Shown: positions 1 to 8,205 of the stretch, in pieces | Position numbering within the stretch: position 1 is the stretch's first letter | How the letters are laid out: each line of letters opens with the position of its first letter | Assembly: GCF_018390645.1 (NCBI RefSeq) | Contig: NZ_JAHBGC010000011.1 | Span: 113,353 to 177,352 of the forward strand | Reading direction: 5' to 3' | DNA from: Ancylobacter dichloromethanicus | GTDB taxonomy: Bacteria > Pseudomonadota > Alphaproteobacteria > Rhizobiales > Xanthobacteraceae | Length of the DNA stretch: 64,000 nt | Position numbers and translations under genes: made by a program | The notes under the pieces: generated by a model | Told to the model about the DNA's origin: nothing | What the model saw: only the letters and a program-made list of their open reading frames with translations | Databases searched by the model: none

Positions 1-1
1 A

Positions 2-529
2 TATTCCGGCCCGGATGCCGGCTTCGCCACGCTGTTCAAGAACCGCTGGTCGATTCTCACCCCACCCGAGGGCACCGACCCGGCAGCGGTGGCGTCGCTT
101 TGCGGGCTGTGGACCGCGATGGGCGCCAATGTCGAGACCATGACGCCCGAGCACCACGACCTGGTGCTGGCGATCACCTCGCATGTGCCGCACCTGATCG
201 CCTACAACATCGTCGGCACGGCGGCGGACCTCGAAGAGGTGACCAATTCCGAGGTCATCAAATTCTCCGCCGGCGGCTTCCGCGACTTCACCCGCATCGC
301 CGCCTCCGACCCCACCATGTGGCGCGACGTGTTCCTCAACAATCGCGAGGCGGTGATCGAGGTGTTGGGTCGGTTCACCGAAGACCTGATCGCGCTGCAG
401 CGGGCGATACGCTGGGAGCAGGGCGACGCGCTGTTCGACCTGTTCACCCGCACCCGCGCCATCCGCCGCTCGATCATCGAGATCGGCCAGGAGACGGCCG
501 CGCCGGACTTCGGCCGCTCGCACGATTGA
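2..529 (+). CDS. tyrC: Prephenate/arogenate dehydrogenase, C-terminal part (cut by window start)
   Basis: Cytoplasmic NAD(P)-dependent oxidative decarboxylation of prephenate or arogenate in tyrosine synthesis. The reading frame is open from base 2, so the N-terminal Rossmann part lies outside the window; about 175 residues remain. The visible part has the helical dimerisation domain of the TyrA family: ILTPPEGTD, then a helix with SHVPHLIAYN, then FSAGGFRDFTRIAASDP and MWRDVFLNN, which are the usual substrate-side segments. It ends with TGA just before a palindromic repeat block. In related genomes this gene follows hisC-type genes, but that cannot be seen here. The family call is firm; the choice between prephenate and arogenate as substrate is not resolved. 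Confidence 0.88.
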   Translation, partial: YSGPDAGFATLFKNRWSILTPPEGTDPAAVASLCGLWTAMGANVETMTPEHHDLVLAITSHVPHLIAYNIVGTAADLEEVTNSEVIKFSAGGFRDFTRIAASDPTMWRDVFLNNREAVIEVLGRFTEDLIALQRAIRWEQGDALFDLFTRTRAIRRSIIEIGQETAAPDFGRSHD

Positions 530-530
530 G

Positions 531-625
531 GCGTTTTCGAGCGAAGTGGATACCGGTTCGCGGCAGGAAAACGCGTGAACTCAATGAGCCGGAACCTTTC
601 CCCGATTCAGTGAATCAGGGAAAGG
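531..625. repeat. Two consecutive palindromic intergenic repeats
   Basis: Bases 531-538 (GCGTTTTC) and 567-574 (GAAAACGC) form 8-bp inverted arms. Directly after, 595-609 and 611-625 form 15-bp arms with one mismatch around a single central base (core GATTCAgTGAATC). Both have the look of dispersed REP-type elements of Hyphomicrobiales. The second could also act as a transcription-terminating hairpin after tyrC, but no T-tract follows it. Confidence 0.6.
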
Positions 626-670
626 CTCTAGGCGTGGGAAAACGTTCCGGCGGCATCGGGGGCGCGGGGG

Positions 671-1210
671 ATGGACAGGCTGTCGAGCGACGACCGGATG
701 ATGGGGGAAGCGCTGGCGGAGGCGGCGGCGGCGCTTCAGGAAGGCGTGTTCCCCGTCGGCGCGGTGCTCGCCAAGGGCACGGACATTCTGGGCCGCGCGC
801 GCAAGACGATGGCGTCCAATCATCTCAGCCATGCCGAGATGAACCTGTTCCACAAGGTGTTCATGGGCGACTACCGCTTCTCCCGCGCGGATGGCCTTAC
901 CCTCTACACCACGCTGGAGCCGTGCGTGATGTGCTTCGGCACGCTTCTGCATCTGCCGATCGTGCGGCTGGTGTTCGCGATGGAGGACGCCTATGGCGGC
1001 TGTGCCTCGGTGACGCTCAACGGCGCACCGCCGCGCCACGCCGCCCGCCCGGTGGCGATTGCCGGCGGTGTGCGCCGCGATGAAGCACGGGCGCTGTTCG
1101 CCAGCTTTCTCGACACGACGGCCGAGCCGTTCTGGCGGGAGGGGGGCGCCCCGCACTTTCAGACGGCGGTGCGGGGCGAGCCGGTGGAAATTTCAGGCGT
1201 CGTTCCATAA
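671..1210 (+). CDS. Nucleoside/tRNA deaminase-like protein (CDA superfamily)
   Basis: Zinc-dependent deaminase of the cytidine deaminase superfamily, 179 aa. The zinc-site motifs are present: HAEM near residue 54 (His ligand plus catalytic Glu) and TTLEPCVMC near residue 82-86 (two Cys ligands). It resembles TadA/guanine-deaminase-like proteins but has an unusual FHKVFMGDYR segment after HAE and a long C-terminal tail, so it is probably not the essential tRNA adenosine deaminase TadA; the substrate is unknown. It starts with ATG at 671 and stands alone, convergent with mmsA. Confidence 0.75.
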   Translation: MDRLSSDDRMMGEALAEAAAALQEGVFPVGAVLAKGTDILGRARKTMASNHLSHAEMNLFHKVFMGDYRFSRADGLTLYTTLEPCVMCFGTLLHLPIVRLVFAMEDAYGGCASVTLNGAPPRHAARPVAIAGGVRRDEARALFASFLDTTAEPFWREGGAPHFQTAVRGEPVEISGVVP

Positions 1211-1252
1211 GCGTCATCACGGCTCCGGCGCAGGGGAGAGCCGGGATGACGC
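1211..1252. repeat. REP-like inverted repeat between convergent genes
   Basis: GCGTCATC (1211-1218) pairs with GATGACGC (1245-1252), and inner GGCTC pairs with GAGCC. A short TTT follows. It lies between the convergent deaminase gene and mmsA and may end transcription from either side. The GTCATC/GATGAC ends are shared with the repeat at 56009. Confidence 0.5.
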
Positions 1253-1270
1253 TTTCGAGCGGCCGAACCC

Positions 1271-2761
1271 TCAGCCGCTGGTCGGCATGACGAACTGGGC
1301 GCCCTCGCGGATGCCGGTCGGCCAGCGGGCGGTGGTGGTTTTCATCTTGGTGTAGAAGCCCACGCCCTCCATGCCGTAGACGTTGCGGTCGCCGAATACC
1401 GAGCGCTTCCAGCCGCCGAAGGAATGGAACGCCACCGGCACCGGGATCGGCACGTTGATGCCGATCATGCCGGCCTTGGCGTCGCGGTCGAAGGCGCGGG
1501 CGCTGTCGCCGTCGCGGGTGAAGATGGCGGCGCCATTGCCATATTCATGCTCGTTGACCAGCTTGAGCGCCTCGTCATAGCGGTCGACGCGCACGACGGA
1601 GAGCACGGGGCCGAAGATCTCGTCCTTGTAGATCTTCATCTCGGGGGTGACCTTGTCGAACAGGCAGCCGCCGATGAAATAGCCGCCCTCATAGCCCTGC
1701 AGCTTGAGGCCGCGTCCGTCGACGATCAGTTCCGCCCCTTCGGCGACGCCGGTGTCGACATAGCCGGAGACCTTGGCCAGGTGCTCCTTGGTGACGAGCG
1801 GGCCCATCTCGCTGTCGCGGTCGAGGCCGGGGCCGACCTTCAGCGCGCGCACCTTCGGCACCAGCTTCTCCATCAGCGCGTCGCCGACGCCGCCGACCGC
1901 CACGGCGACCGAGACCGCCATGCAGCGCTCGCCGGCCGAGCCGTAGCCCGCGCCCATCAGCGCGTCGACGGTCTTGTCGAGATCGGCGTCGGGCATCACC
2001 ACGAGGTGGTTCTTGGCGCCGCACAGCGCCTGCGCGCGCTTACCCGACGCGGCGGCGGTCTTGTAGACATATTCGCCGATGGCGGTGGAGCCGACGAAGC
2101 TCACCGCGGCGACATCGGGGTGGGTGAGCAGGGCGTCGACCGCCTCCTTGTCGCCCTGCACCACGTTGAACACGCCGGCGGGCAGGCCGGCCTCGGCCAG
2201 CAGTTCGGCCAGCATCAGCGAGGGGGTGGGGTCCTTCTCGGAGGGCTTGAGCACGAAGGCGTTGCCGCAGGCCAGCGCCACCGGGAACATCCACATCGGC
2301 ACCATGACCGGGAAGTTGAACGGCGTGATGCCGGCCACCACGCCGACCGGGTGGCGGGCGGAGAACACGTCGACGCCGCGCGCCACCTGCTCGGTGAAGT
2401 CGCCGCGCAGGAGGTGCGGGATGCCGCAGGCGAACTCGACCACCTCGATGCCGCGGGTGACTTCGCCCTTGGCGTCCTCGAAGGTCTTGCCGTGCTCGCG
2501 GGTGATGGCGGCGGCCAGCGCGTCGATGTCGCGCTCCAGCAGCGCCTTGAACCTGAACATGATGCGCGCGCGCGTCAGCGGCGGGGTGTCGGCCCAGGCG
2601 GGGAACGCCTTGGCGGCGGCGGCGACCGCCTCGCCTACCGTGGCGACCGAGGCGAGCAGGGTCTCGCCCGACTGCGCGCCGGTGGAGGGATCGAAGACCG
2701 GCGCGCTGCGGCCGGCGGTATTGACGACCTTGCCGCCGATATAGTGACCGATGACCGCCAT
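1271..2761 (-). CDS. mmsA: Methylmalonate-semialdehyde dehydrogenase (CoA-acylating)
   Basis: Oxidises methylmalonate semialdehyde (and malonate semialdehyde) with NAD+ and CoA to propionyl-CoA (acetyl-CoA) and CO2, in valine, pyrimidine or inositol catabolism. It is 496 aa, the usual length. The ALDH landmarks are ITPFNFP with Asn149, the FVGSTAIG dinucleotide segment near 222-229, and the nucleophile Cys280 in GERCMA. The CGAKNH segment near 247-252, where other aldehyde dehydrogenases carry the general-base Glu motif, is diagnostic for the CoA-acylating MmsA group. It is divergent from a LysR gene that probably controls it. No mmsB or iol genes are nearby. Confidence 0.93.
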   Translation of the reverse strand: MAVIGHYIGGKVVNTAGRSAPVFDPSTGAQSGETLLASVATVGEAVAAAAKAFPAWADTPPLTRARIMFRFKALLERDIDALAAAITREHGKTFEDAKGEVTRGIEVVEFACGIPHLLRGDFTEQVARGVDVFSARHPVGVVAGITPFNFPVMVPMWMFPVALACGNAFVLKPSEKDPTPSLMLAELLAEAGLPAGVFNVVQGDKEAVDALLTHPDVAAVSFVGSTAIGEYVYKTAAASGKRAQALCGAKNHLVVMPDADLDKTVDALMGAGYGSAGERCMAVSVAVAVGGVGDALMEKLVPKVRALKVGPGLDRDSEMGPLVTKEHLAKVSGYVDTGVAEGAELIVDGRGLKLQGYEGGYFIGGCLFDKVTPEMKIYKDEIFGPVLSVVRVDRYDEALKLVNEHEYGNGAAIFTRDGDSARAFDRDAKAGMIGINVPIPVPVAFHSFGGWKRSVFGDRNVYGMEGVGFYTKMKTTTARWPTGIREGAQFVMPTSG

Positions 2762-2841
2762 GGCGATTTCCCCTCTGATTGTCCTGCCTGCGGTTGTGCT
2801 TGTCGAAACTCGTCACTTCAACGACGATGTTTTCGCATCCG

Positions 2842-2859
2842 TTGTGCAGAGGCGCACAA
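2842..2859. promoter_or_regulatory. Inverted repeat, candidate LysR operator between mmsA and its regulator
   Basis: TTGTGC (2842-2847) and GCACAA (2854-2859) are perfect 6-bp arms with a 6-bp spacer, inside the 115-bp divergent gap. Position and symmetry suit a LysR-type activator/autorepressor site. No binding data; inferred from layout only. Confidence 0.45.
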
Positions 2860-2876
2860 TTCGCTAGGAAGGTTCC

Positions 2877-3800
2877 ATGGATTGGGACCATTTGCGGATC
2901 TTTCTCGCCGTCGCCCGCGCCGGCCAGATGCTGGCGGCGGCGCGCCAACTCGGCCTCGACCATGCCACCGTCGGCCGTCGGCTCGGCGCGCTGGAGGCGA
3001 GCCTCGGCTCGAAGCTGCTGGAGCGGCGCACCACGGGCAGCGAACTGACCCCCGCCGGCGAGCGGCTGCTGGCCCATGCCGAGCGCATCGAGACCGAGAT
3101 GCTGCAGGCGCAGGCGGCGCTCGGCAATGTCGATCTCGCGCTCGCCGGGACGGTGCGGATCGGCGCGCCGGACGGCTTCGGCACCTATTTCCTCGCCCCG
3201 CGGCTCGGGCGGCTGGCCGAGGAGCATCCCGGCCTGTCGATCCAGCTGGCGCCGCTGCCGCGCAGCTTCTCGCTGCCCAAGCGCGAGGTGGACATCGCGG
3301 TGACGCTGCAGCGGCCGAGCGAGGGGCGGCTGGTGGCCCGCAAGCTCACCGACTACACGCTCGGCGTCTATGCCGCGCGGGATTATCTCGCCCGCACCGG
3401 GCCCATCGCCGCGTTGCGCGATGTCACCGGCCGGCTGCTGGTCACCTATGTGCCCGATCTCGTCTACTCGCCGGCGCTCGACTATTTCGAGGTGTTTCGC
3501 GAGGTGGAGGCACGCCGGCTGGAATGCGCCAGCGTGGTCGGCCAGATGGAGGCGGTGCGCGCCGGCGGCGGCATCGGCATCCTGCACGACTATGCCGCGC
3601 TGGCGCATCCCGAACTGGTGCGGCTGCTCCCCGAGCTGAGCTTCCGCCGCGCCTACTGGCTGGTGACCCATGCCGACATCCGCGACCTCCGGCGCATCCG
3701 CACGGTGGAGGACTTCATCGCCGGGGCGGTGCGCGAGGCCCGGGCCGGCTTCACCCAGGAGCCGGCGGCGCGGGAGGCCGGCGGGATGGCGGAGGCCTGA
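2877..3800 (+). CDS. LysR-family transcriptional regulator, divergent from mmsA
   Basis: Cytoplasmic regulator of 307 aa. The N-terminal winged helix-turn-helix is visible at residues 1-60 (DHLRIFLAVARAGQMLAAAR, then DHATVGRRLGALE and LLERRTTGSELTPAGE). The rest is a type-2 periplasmic-binding-like effector domain (about 90-295). The start ATG at 2877 follows AGGAAGGTTCC. The HTH has H-ATVGRRLGALE instead of the usual S-QPAxSxxIxxLE, as in several LysR proteins tied to mmsA or glycine genes. Likely target is mmsA; the effector is unknown. LysR regulation of mmsA contrasts with the AraC-type MmsR of pseudomonads. Confidence 0.88.
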   Translation: MDWDHLRIFLAVARAGQMLAAARQLGLDHATVGRRLGALEASLGSKLLERRTTGSELTPAGERLLAHAERIETEMLQAQAALGNVDLALAGTVRIGAPDGFGTYFLAPRLGRLAEEHPGLSIQLAPLPRSFSLPKREVDIAVTLQRPSEGRLVARKLTDYTLGVYAARDYLARTGPIAALRDVTGRLLVTYVPDLVYSPALDYFEVFREVEARRLECASVVGQMEAVRAGGGIGILHDYAALAHPELVRLLPELSFRRAYWLVTHADIRDLRRIRTVEDFIAGAVREARAGFTQEPAAREAGGMAEA

Positions 3801-3824
3801 AGGCCGGCGCCGCCGCCCGGACGC

Positions 3825-4259
3825 TCAGGCGCGACCTCCGGCGTGATGCACGCAGGCGCCATGGTCGGCGAGGATCTCGATCACCCGGCAGGTGGCGACA
3901 TGGCCGTGCGAGCAGCCCTCGACCATGCGCTGCAATTCGGCGCGCAGCGCGGTGAGGCTGGCGATCCGTCGCTCCACCGTGACCAGGTGGTCGCGGGCGA
4001 TGGCGTCGGCGGCGGCACAGGGCTGGGCCGGGTCGTCCTGCAATTGCAGCAGGGTGCGGATGGCCTCGATCTCGAAGCCCAGTTCGCGCGCATGGCGGAT
4101 GAAGGCCAGCCGGCGCAGATCCTCCGCCCCATAGGCGCGGCGCCCGCCCTCGGTGCGGGGCGGCGGCGGCAGCAGGCCGATCTCCTCGTAATAGCGGATG
4201 GTCGGCACCTTGACGCCGCTTTCGCGGGCCGCGTCGCCAATGGTGAAGATGTCCGTCAT
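3825..4259 (-). CDS. MerR-family metal-responsive regulator (CadR/ZntR-like)
   Basis: 144-aa MerR protein. The DNA-binding domain is TIGDAARESGVKVPTIRYYE (residues about 6-25) followed by GLLPPPPRTEGGRRAYG and a coiled-coil dimerisation helix (about 75-110). The C-terminal loop holds the metal-ligand candidates: a Cys in QPC near residue 80, then GCSHGH, ATCRVIE and GACVHH, a His/Cys-rich end like that of zinc/cadmium/lead sensors. It is divergent from the P1B-ATPase gene, with an 8-bp dyad between them that also covers its own ribosome-binding site (GAGGAG), so it should repress itself. The exact metal cannot be read from sequence. Confidence 0.88.
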   Translation of the reverse strand: MTDIFTIGDAARESGVKVPTIRYYEEIGLLPPPPRTEGGRRAYGAEDLRRLAFIRHARELGFEIEAIRTLLQLQDDPAQPCAAADAIARDHLVTVERRIASLTALRAELQRMVEGCSHGHVATCRVIEILADHGACVHHAGGRA

Positions 4260-4266
4260 TTCGTGC

Positions 4267-4297
4267 TTGCTCCTCTAGTCGCTAGAGGAAGTAGGTT
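4267..4297 (+). promoter_or_regulatory. MerR-type promoter with 19-bp spacer driving the P1B-ATPase
   Basis: A -35 candidate TTGCTC (4267-4272) and a -10 candidate TAGGTT (4292-4297) are 19 bp apart. The spacer carries the perfect dyad TCCTCTAG-tcg-CTAGAGGA (4271-4278/4282-4289). An over-long spacer with a central dyad is the hallmark of promoters that MerR proteins activate by DNA distortion. Confidence 0.75.
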
Positions 4298-4337
4298 CCT
4301 CCTGCCGCCGCGACAAGGGTGGCGCAGGAGGGATGGC

Positions 4338-6590
4338 ATGTCGGCCGTAAAGACCCGCTACCGCATCGAGGGCATGGACTGCGCCTCCTGCGCCACCAAG
4401 ATCGAGACCGCGGTGCGCCGGGTCGACGGCGTCGCGGGTGCGTCGGTGTCGGTGACCGCCGGCACGCTGACGGTGGAGCATGAGGGTGCCGACCTGCCGT
4501 TGCTGGAGCGGCGGGTTTCGGGGCTCGGCTACGGCATTTCGGCGGCGTCGACCAAGCCCGTGGCCGCGCCGCATCCTTCACATGACCACGCCGGCCACGC
4601 CCATGGTCAGGTCCATAAACATGGGCCGGGCTGCGGCCACGATCACGGCTCCGAGGAGCATGCCTCCGGCGCCGGCGAGGCCGGCGGCGTGTCCCCGGCG
4701 GCGACCGGGCACAGCCATCTGCCCGCCGGCATGCCGTGGTGGAAGACCGGCAAGGCGCGGCTCACCCTTGTCTGCGGCGCGGCGCTGGCGGCTGCCTATG
4801 GGCTCGGCCATTTCTACCCGATGCTCGACCCGTGGATCTTCATCGCCGCGCTGTCGCTCGGCCTGGTGCCGATCGCCCGGCGGGCGCTGATGGCGGCGCT
4901 GTCCGGCACGCCCTTCTCGATCGAGACGCTGATGACCATCGCCGCCGTCGGCGCGGTGATCATCGGTGCGTCGGAGGAGGCGGCGGCCGTGGTGTTCCTG
5001 TTCCTGGTCGGCGAATTGCTGGAGGGCGTCGCCGCCGGGCGGGCGCGCGATTCCATCCGCTCGCTCACCGCGCTGGTTCCGAAGACGGCGCGGCGGGTGG
5101 AGGGCGGCACCACCCGCGAGGTGCCGGCCACGAGCCTGAGAATCGGCGACATCGTACTGGTGCGCCCCGGCGAGCGCATTCCCGCCGATGGCGAGGTGCT
5201 GGAGGGCGCCGGCTCGGTGAACGAGGCGCCGGTGACCGGGGAGAGCGTGCCGGTGGCCAAGCAGGCCGGCGACGGTGTGTTCGCTGGCACGGTGAACGGC
5301 GAGGCGGCGCTTACCATCCGCGCCACCACCGAGCCTTCCGACAACACCATCGCCCGCGTGGTGCGGCTGGTGGAGGAGGCGCAGGAGAGCAAGGCGCCGA
5401 CCGAGCGCTTCATCGACCGTTTCTCGCGCTGGTACACTCCCTTCGTCGTGGTGCTGGCCGCGCTGGTGGCGGTGGTGCCGCCGCTGCTCTTCGGCGCGGG
5501 ATGGGACGAGTGGGTCTATAAGGGCCTCGCGATCCTGCTGATCGGCTGCCCCTGCGCGCTTGTGATCTCCACCCCGGCCGCCATTGCCGCCGGGCTCGCC
5601 GCCGGCGCGCGGCGCGGCCTGCTGATCAAGGGCGGGGCGGTGCTGGAGGTGCTGCGCACCATCAACGCCGTGGCGCTCGACAAGACCGGCACGCTGACCG
5701 AGGGCAGGCCCAAGGTGACGGATCTGCTCGCCTTCGAGGGCGACCAGGCGGGCCTCATCGCCCGCGCTGCGGCGCTGGAATCGGGCTCCACCCATCCGCT
5801 TGCCAATGCCATCCTCGCCGAGGCGGGCGCGCGAGGGCTCAAAGTGCCGGCGGTGCGCGAGGCCGGGGCGCTCGGCGGCGAGGGCGTGAGCGGCATGGTG
5901 GATGGCGCGGCGCTGTTCCTCGGCTCGCCCAGGGCGGCCGGTGCGCGCGCGACGCTGACCGAGGCGCAGATGGCCGCCATCGTCGCCCTCAACGAGGCCG
6001 GCAAGACGGTGGCGGTGCTGCTGGCGGATGGGCGGGTGCAGGGGCTGCTCGCCCTGCGCGACGAGCCGCGCCCGGATGCGCGGGCCGGGCTCGACGCGCT
6101 GAGGGCGGCAGGCATCCGCACGGTGATGCTGACCGGAGACAATGAGCGCACGGCACGAGCGATCGGCGCCGATCTCGGCATCGAGGTGCGGGCCGGGCTG
6201 ATGCCGGCCGACAAGCAGCGTATCGTCGGCGAGATGCAGCGCGACGGGCTGAAGGTCGCCAAGGTCGGCGACGGCATAAACGACGCGCCGGCGCTGGCGG
6301 CGGCCAATGTCGGCATCGCCATGGGCGGGGGCACCGATGTCGCGCTGGAGACCGCGGACGCCGCCGTGCTGCACGGGCGGGTGGGCGATGTGGCGGCGAT
6401 GATCGGGCTGTCGCGCGCCACCATGCGCAACATCCACCAGAACATCGCCCTGGCGCTGGGGCTGAAGGCGGTGTTCCTCGTCACCACCATTGCCGGCATC
6501 ACCGGGCTGTGGCCCGCCATCCTCGCCGATACCGGCGCCACCGTGCTGGTGACGGCCAATGCGCTGCGGCTGCTGGGGCGCAAGGCCTGA
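4338..6590 (+). CDS. zntA: Heavy-metal translocating P1B-type ATPase (Zn/Cd/Pb exporter)
   Basis: Inner-membrane metal-export pump, 750 aa. An N-terminal HMA domain carries GMDCASC (residues about 13-19). A His-rich linker follows (HPSHDHAGHAHGQ and GCGHDHG, about 78-115). Then come the CPC transmembrane motif (GCPCALVIS), the phosphorylation site DKTGTLTEG, the HP motif (STHPLANAI) and the hinge GDGINDAPALA. An Asp in the last membrane helix (ADTGATVLV) and the CPC motif together indicate the P1B-2 (Zn/Cd/Pb) class. ATG 4338 was chosen because it starts just before the HMA domain and is preceded by GGAGGGA; an open frame reaches further upstream across the merR gene but is not plausible. MerR control is discussed with the promoter entry. 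Confidence 0.93.
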   Translation: MSAVKTRYRIEGMDCASCATKIETAVRRVDGVAGASVSVTAGTLTVEHEGADLPLLERRVSGLGYGISAASTKPVAAPHPSHDHAGHAHGQVHKHGPGCGHDHGSEEHASGAGEAGGVSPAATGHSHLPAGMPWWKTGKARLTLVCGAALAAAYGLGHFYPMLDPWIFIAALSLGLVPIARRALMAALSGTPFSIETLMTIAAVGAVIIGASEEAAAVVFLFLVGELLEGVAAGRARDSIRSLTALVPKTARRVEGGTTREVPATSLRIGDIVLVRPGERIPADGEVLEGAGSVNEAPVTGESVPVAKQAGDGVFAGTVNGEAALTIRATTEPSDNTIARVVRLVEEAQESKAPTERFIDRFSRWYTPFVVVLAALVAVVPPLLFGAGWDEWVYKGLAILLIGCPCALVISTPAAIAAGLAAGARRGLLIKGGAVLEVLRTINAVALDKTGTLTEGRPKVTDLLAFEGDQAGLIARAAALESGSTHPLANAILAEAGARGLKVPAVREAGALGGEGVSGMVDGAALFLGSPRAAGARATLTEAQMAAIVALNEAGKTVAVLLADGRVQGLLALRDEPRPDARAGLDALRAAGIRTVMLTGDNERTARAIGADLGIEVRAGLMPADKQRIVGEMQRDGLKVAKVGDGINDAPALAAANVGIAMGGGTDVALETADAAVLHGRVGDVAAMIGLSRATMRNIHQNIALALGLKAVFLVTTIAGITGLWPAILADTGATVLVTANALRLLGRKA

Positions 6591-6682
6591 ACCAAGGCGC
6601 GAGCCGGTCCCCATCATGCCTCTTTGTCAGCCGGCCCCTGCGCGCCAACATCGGCCGACGATCGGGCTGGCACATGTCATCA

Positions 6683-6698
6683 ATTTGTTATAACAAAT
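6683..6698. promoter_or_regulatory. Perfect 16-bp palindrome ATTTGTTATAACAAAT, putative GntR operator upstream of proC
   Basis: This is the most symmetric copy of a motif found in front of every operon of the 7.6-26.8 kb island. TTGT/ACAA half sites are typical of the FadR branch of the GntR family. It contains a near-consensus -10 (TATAAC, 6689-6694) with CTGGCA 16 bp upstream, so a bound repressor would cover the promoter. TGTAACGA follows at 6703-6710, exactly as at the E1-alpha operator. Confidence 0.65.
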
Positions 6699-6729
6699 GT
6701 CATGTAACGAATTTAACGACGAGGCGAAG

Positions 6730-7554
6730 GTGACGGTACGGGCGAAGGTCGATGTTCTGCTCATCGGCGGGGGCAATATGGGCCATGCACTGGCCTCGGG
6801 CTGGCTGTCGCAGGGCAGTGCCATCGGCGTCCGGCTGGTCGAGCCGGCCGAACCGCTGCGCCGGCGCCTCGCCGGCCTCGGCGCCGTGACCTTGGCCGAT
6901 ATCGCGTCGGTTCCCGCCTCGCCAACACCCGATGTCGTGGTGCTGGCGGTGAAGCCGCAGCAGATGGACGCCGTTCTGTCCGAGGTCGCGCGCTTCGCCG
7001 CCGCCGGGGCGCTGGTGCTGTCGGTCGCCGCCGGCGTCGGCGTGCGCCGGATGGAGGAAGCGCTCGGGGCCGGAGCGGCCGTAGTCCGCTGCATGCCCAA
7101 CACCCCGGCTGCCATCGGCGCCGGCATGATGGTGTGCGTGGCGAACGAGGCGGCGTCGGCGGAGCAGCGGGCGCGGGCACAGCGCCTGCTCGGCTTCAGC
7201 GGGAGGGTGCGCTTTGTCGATGACGAGGCGCTGATGGACGCGGTGACCGCGGTGTCCGGGTCGGGCCCGGCCTATGTGTTCCACATGATCGACTGCCTTG
7301 AGCGGAGCGCCATTGCCGAGGGGCTGCCGGCCGATCTCGCCCGCGAGCTGGCGCTGCAGACGGTCTATGGCGCCGGGCGGCTGGCGCGCGAGAGCGAGGC
7401 CGATCCGGCGACGCTGCGCCGGCAGGTGACCAGCCCCAACGGCACCACCGCCGCCGCGCTCGCCGAGCTGATGGGCGAGGCCGGCATCGATCGCGTGGTC
7501 GCCCGCGCGGTCGCCGCCGCGCGCCGGCGCTCGATCGAACTCGGCAGCTTCTAG
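6730..7554 (+). CDS. proC: Pyrroline-5-carboxylate reductase family protein
   Basis: NAD(P)H-dependent reduction of 1-pyrroline-5-carboxylate to proline in the cytoplasm; about 274 aa, the usual ProC length. The Rossmann motif is LLIGGGNMGHALASGW near the N-terminus, followed by VLAVKPQQ and RCMPNTPA, and the substrate/dimer domain has VSGSGPAYVF and TSPNGTT, all typical of ProC. I start it at GTG 6730, with GAGG five bases upstream, because the in-frame ATG at 6697 lies inside the palindromic operator. Its operator links it to the catabolic island rather than to biosynthesis, so it may be a specialised paralogue; proA at 38.3 kb shows that proline synthesis is also present. Confidence 0.88.
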   Translation: MTVRAKVDVLLIGGGNMGHALASGWLSQGSAIGVRLVEPAEPLRRRLAGLGAVTLADIASVPASPTPDVVVLAVKPQQMDAVLSEVARFAAAGALVLSVAAGVGVRRMEEALGAGAAVVRCMPNTPAAIGAGMMVCVANEAASAEQRARAQRLLGFSGRVRFVDDEALMDAVTAVSGSGPAYVFHMIDCLERSAIAEGLPADLARELALQTVYGAGRLARESEADPATLRRQVTSPNGTTAAALAELMGEAGIDRVVARAVAAARRRSIELGSF

Positions 7555-7649
7555 CCGTACAGCCTCAACCGATTGTTCATCCGGCGCGGCACCCGCAGGC
7601 GGACGCCGCGCTGAAGGATATTGCCTGACGCAAGTGCCGTGACGCAGCT

Positions 7650-8192
7650 TCAGCCGGCGGCGGTGCGGGCGGCGAGATTGCGGAAGTACAGCACCTCGAT
7701 CTCGCGCAGCACCGCCTTGGGCTCGGCGTCATAGCTCTCCGAGAAGGTGCCGTTCTCGCTCTCCACCGTGATCGCCCAGCGGCCGCGATGCGGGTTGAGG
7801 GCGCAGGCGGGGAAGTTCATGTGGTGATGCCAGTGCACGCCCTGCGCGTCGATCCCGCGCAGCCGTGCCAGCAGCGCCGATCCGGCGGCTTCCGCCGGGT
7901 CGGCGGCCCGTGCGGCGTGCTCGTCGAGAATGTCGTCGCCATGCAGCATCTTCACGAAGGTCTTGTCGACCTCCGGGAAACCGTCCGACGGGGCGATATA
8001 GGCGATGTGCCCGGCATCGTCCTCGACGACGATGGCGTAGCGCCGGTCATAGGGGTTGAAGGCGCAGCCGGGCGAGAGCACGTGCGAGTGCCACTTCCTG
8101 CCGGCGGCAACAAGGCCCTCGACCAGCGGCAGGCAGCGTTCGAGCGCGATCACGCGGTAGGTGACGTCGCCATGTGTCAGCGTCTCGCTCAT
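7650..8192 (-). CDS. Protein of unknown family with duplicated WHxH...PxC motif (paralogue of 21627-22151)
   Basis: 180 aa, family not recognised. The protein has two copies of one motif: WHSHVLSPGCAFNPYDRRYA (W34-H35-x-H37...C43) and WHHHMNFPACALNPHRGRWA (W121-H122-H123-H124...C130), each followed by an (A)I(V/T)VE strand. Two His and one Cys per repeat suggest a bound metal, with the two halves related by gene duplication. No signal peptide or membrane segment. ATG 8192 is preceded by AAGGAG. It is the last gene of the minus-strand operon with the flavoprotein 13 bp upstream. A 174-aa paralogue sits in the Rid/SDR operon at 21.6 kb. An enzyme or metal carrier of the island is possible; the function is unknown. 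Confidence 0.8.
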   Translation of the reverse strand: MSETLTHGDVTYRVIALERCLPLVEGLVAAGRKWHSHVLSPGCAFNPYDRRYAIVVEDDAGHIAYIAPSDGFPEVDKTFVKMLHGDDILDEHAARAADPAEAAGSALLARLRGIDAQGVHWHHHMNFPACALNPHRGRWAITVESENGTFSESYDAEPKAVLREIEVLYFRNLAARTAAG

Positions 8193-8205
8193 GGCGGCGC
8201 TCCTT

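Noticed and set aside
1424..3955. Very long open frames antisense to mmsA and elsewhere (also 4578-6617 and 19628-21559 on the minus strand)
   Set aside because: They are Arg/Ala/Gly/His-rich, have no family features and lie opposite well-supported genes; stop-free shadow frames are expected at this GC content.
6697..6729. ATG 6697 as the proC start
   Set aside because: It lies in the last bases of the perfect palindrome and adds non-homologous residues; GTG 6730 has an SD and fits the family start.
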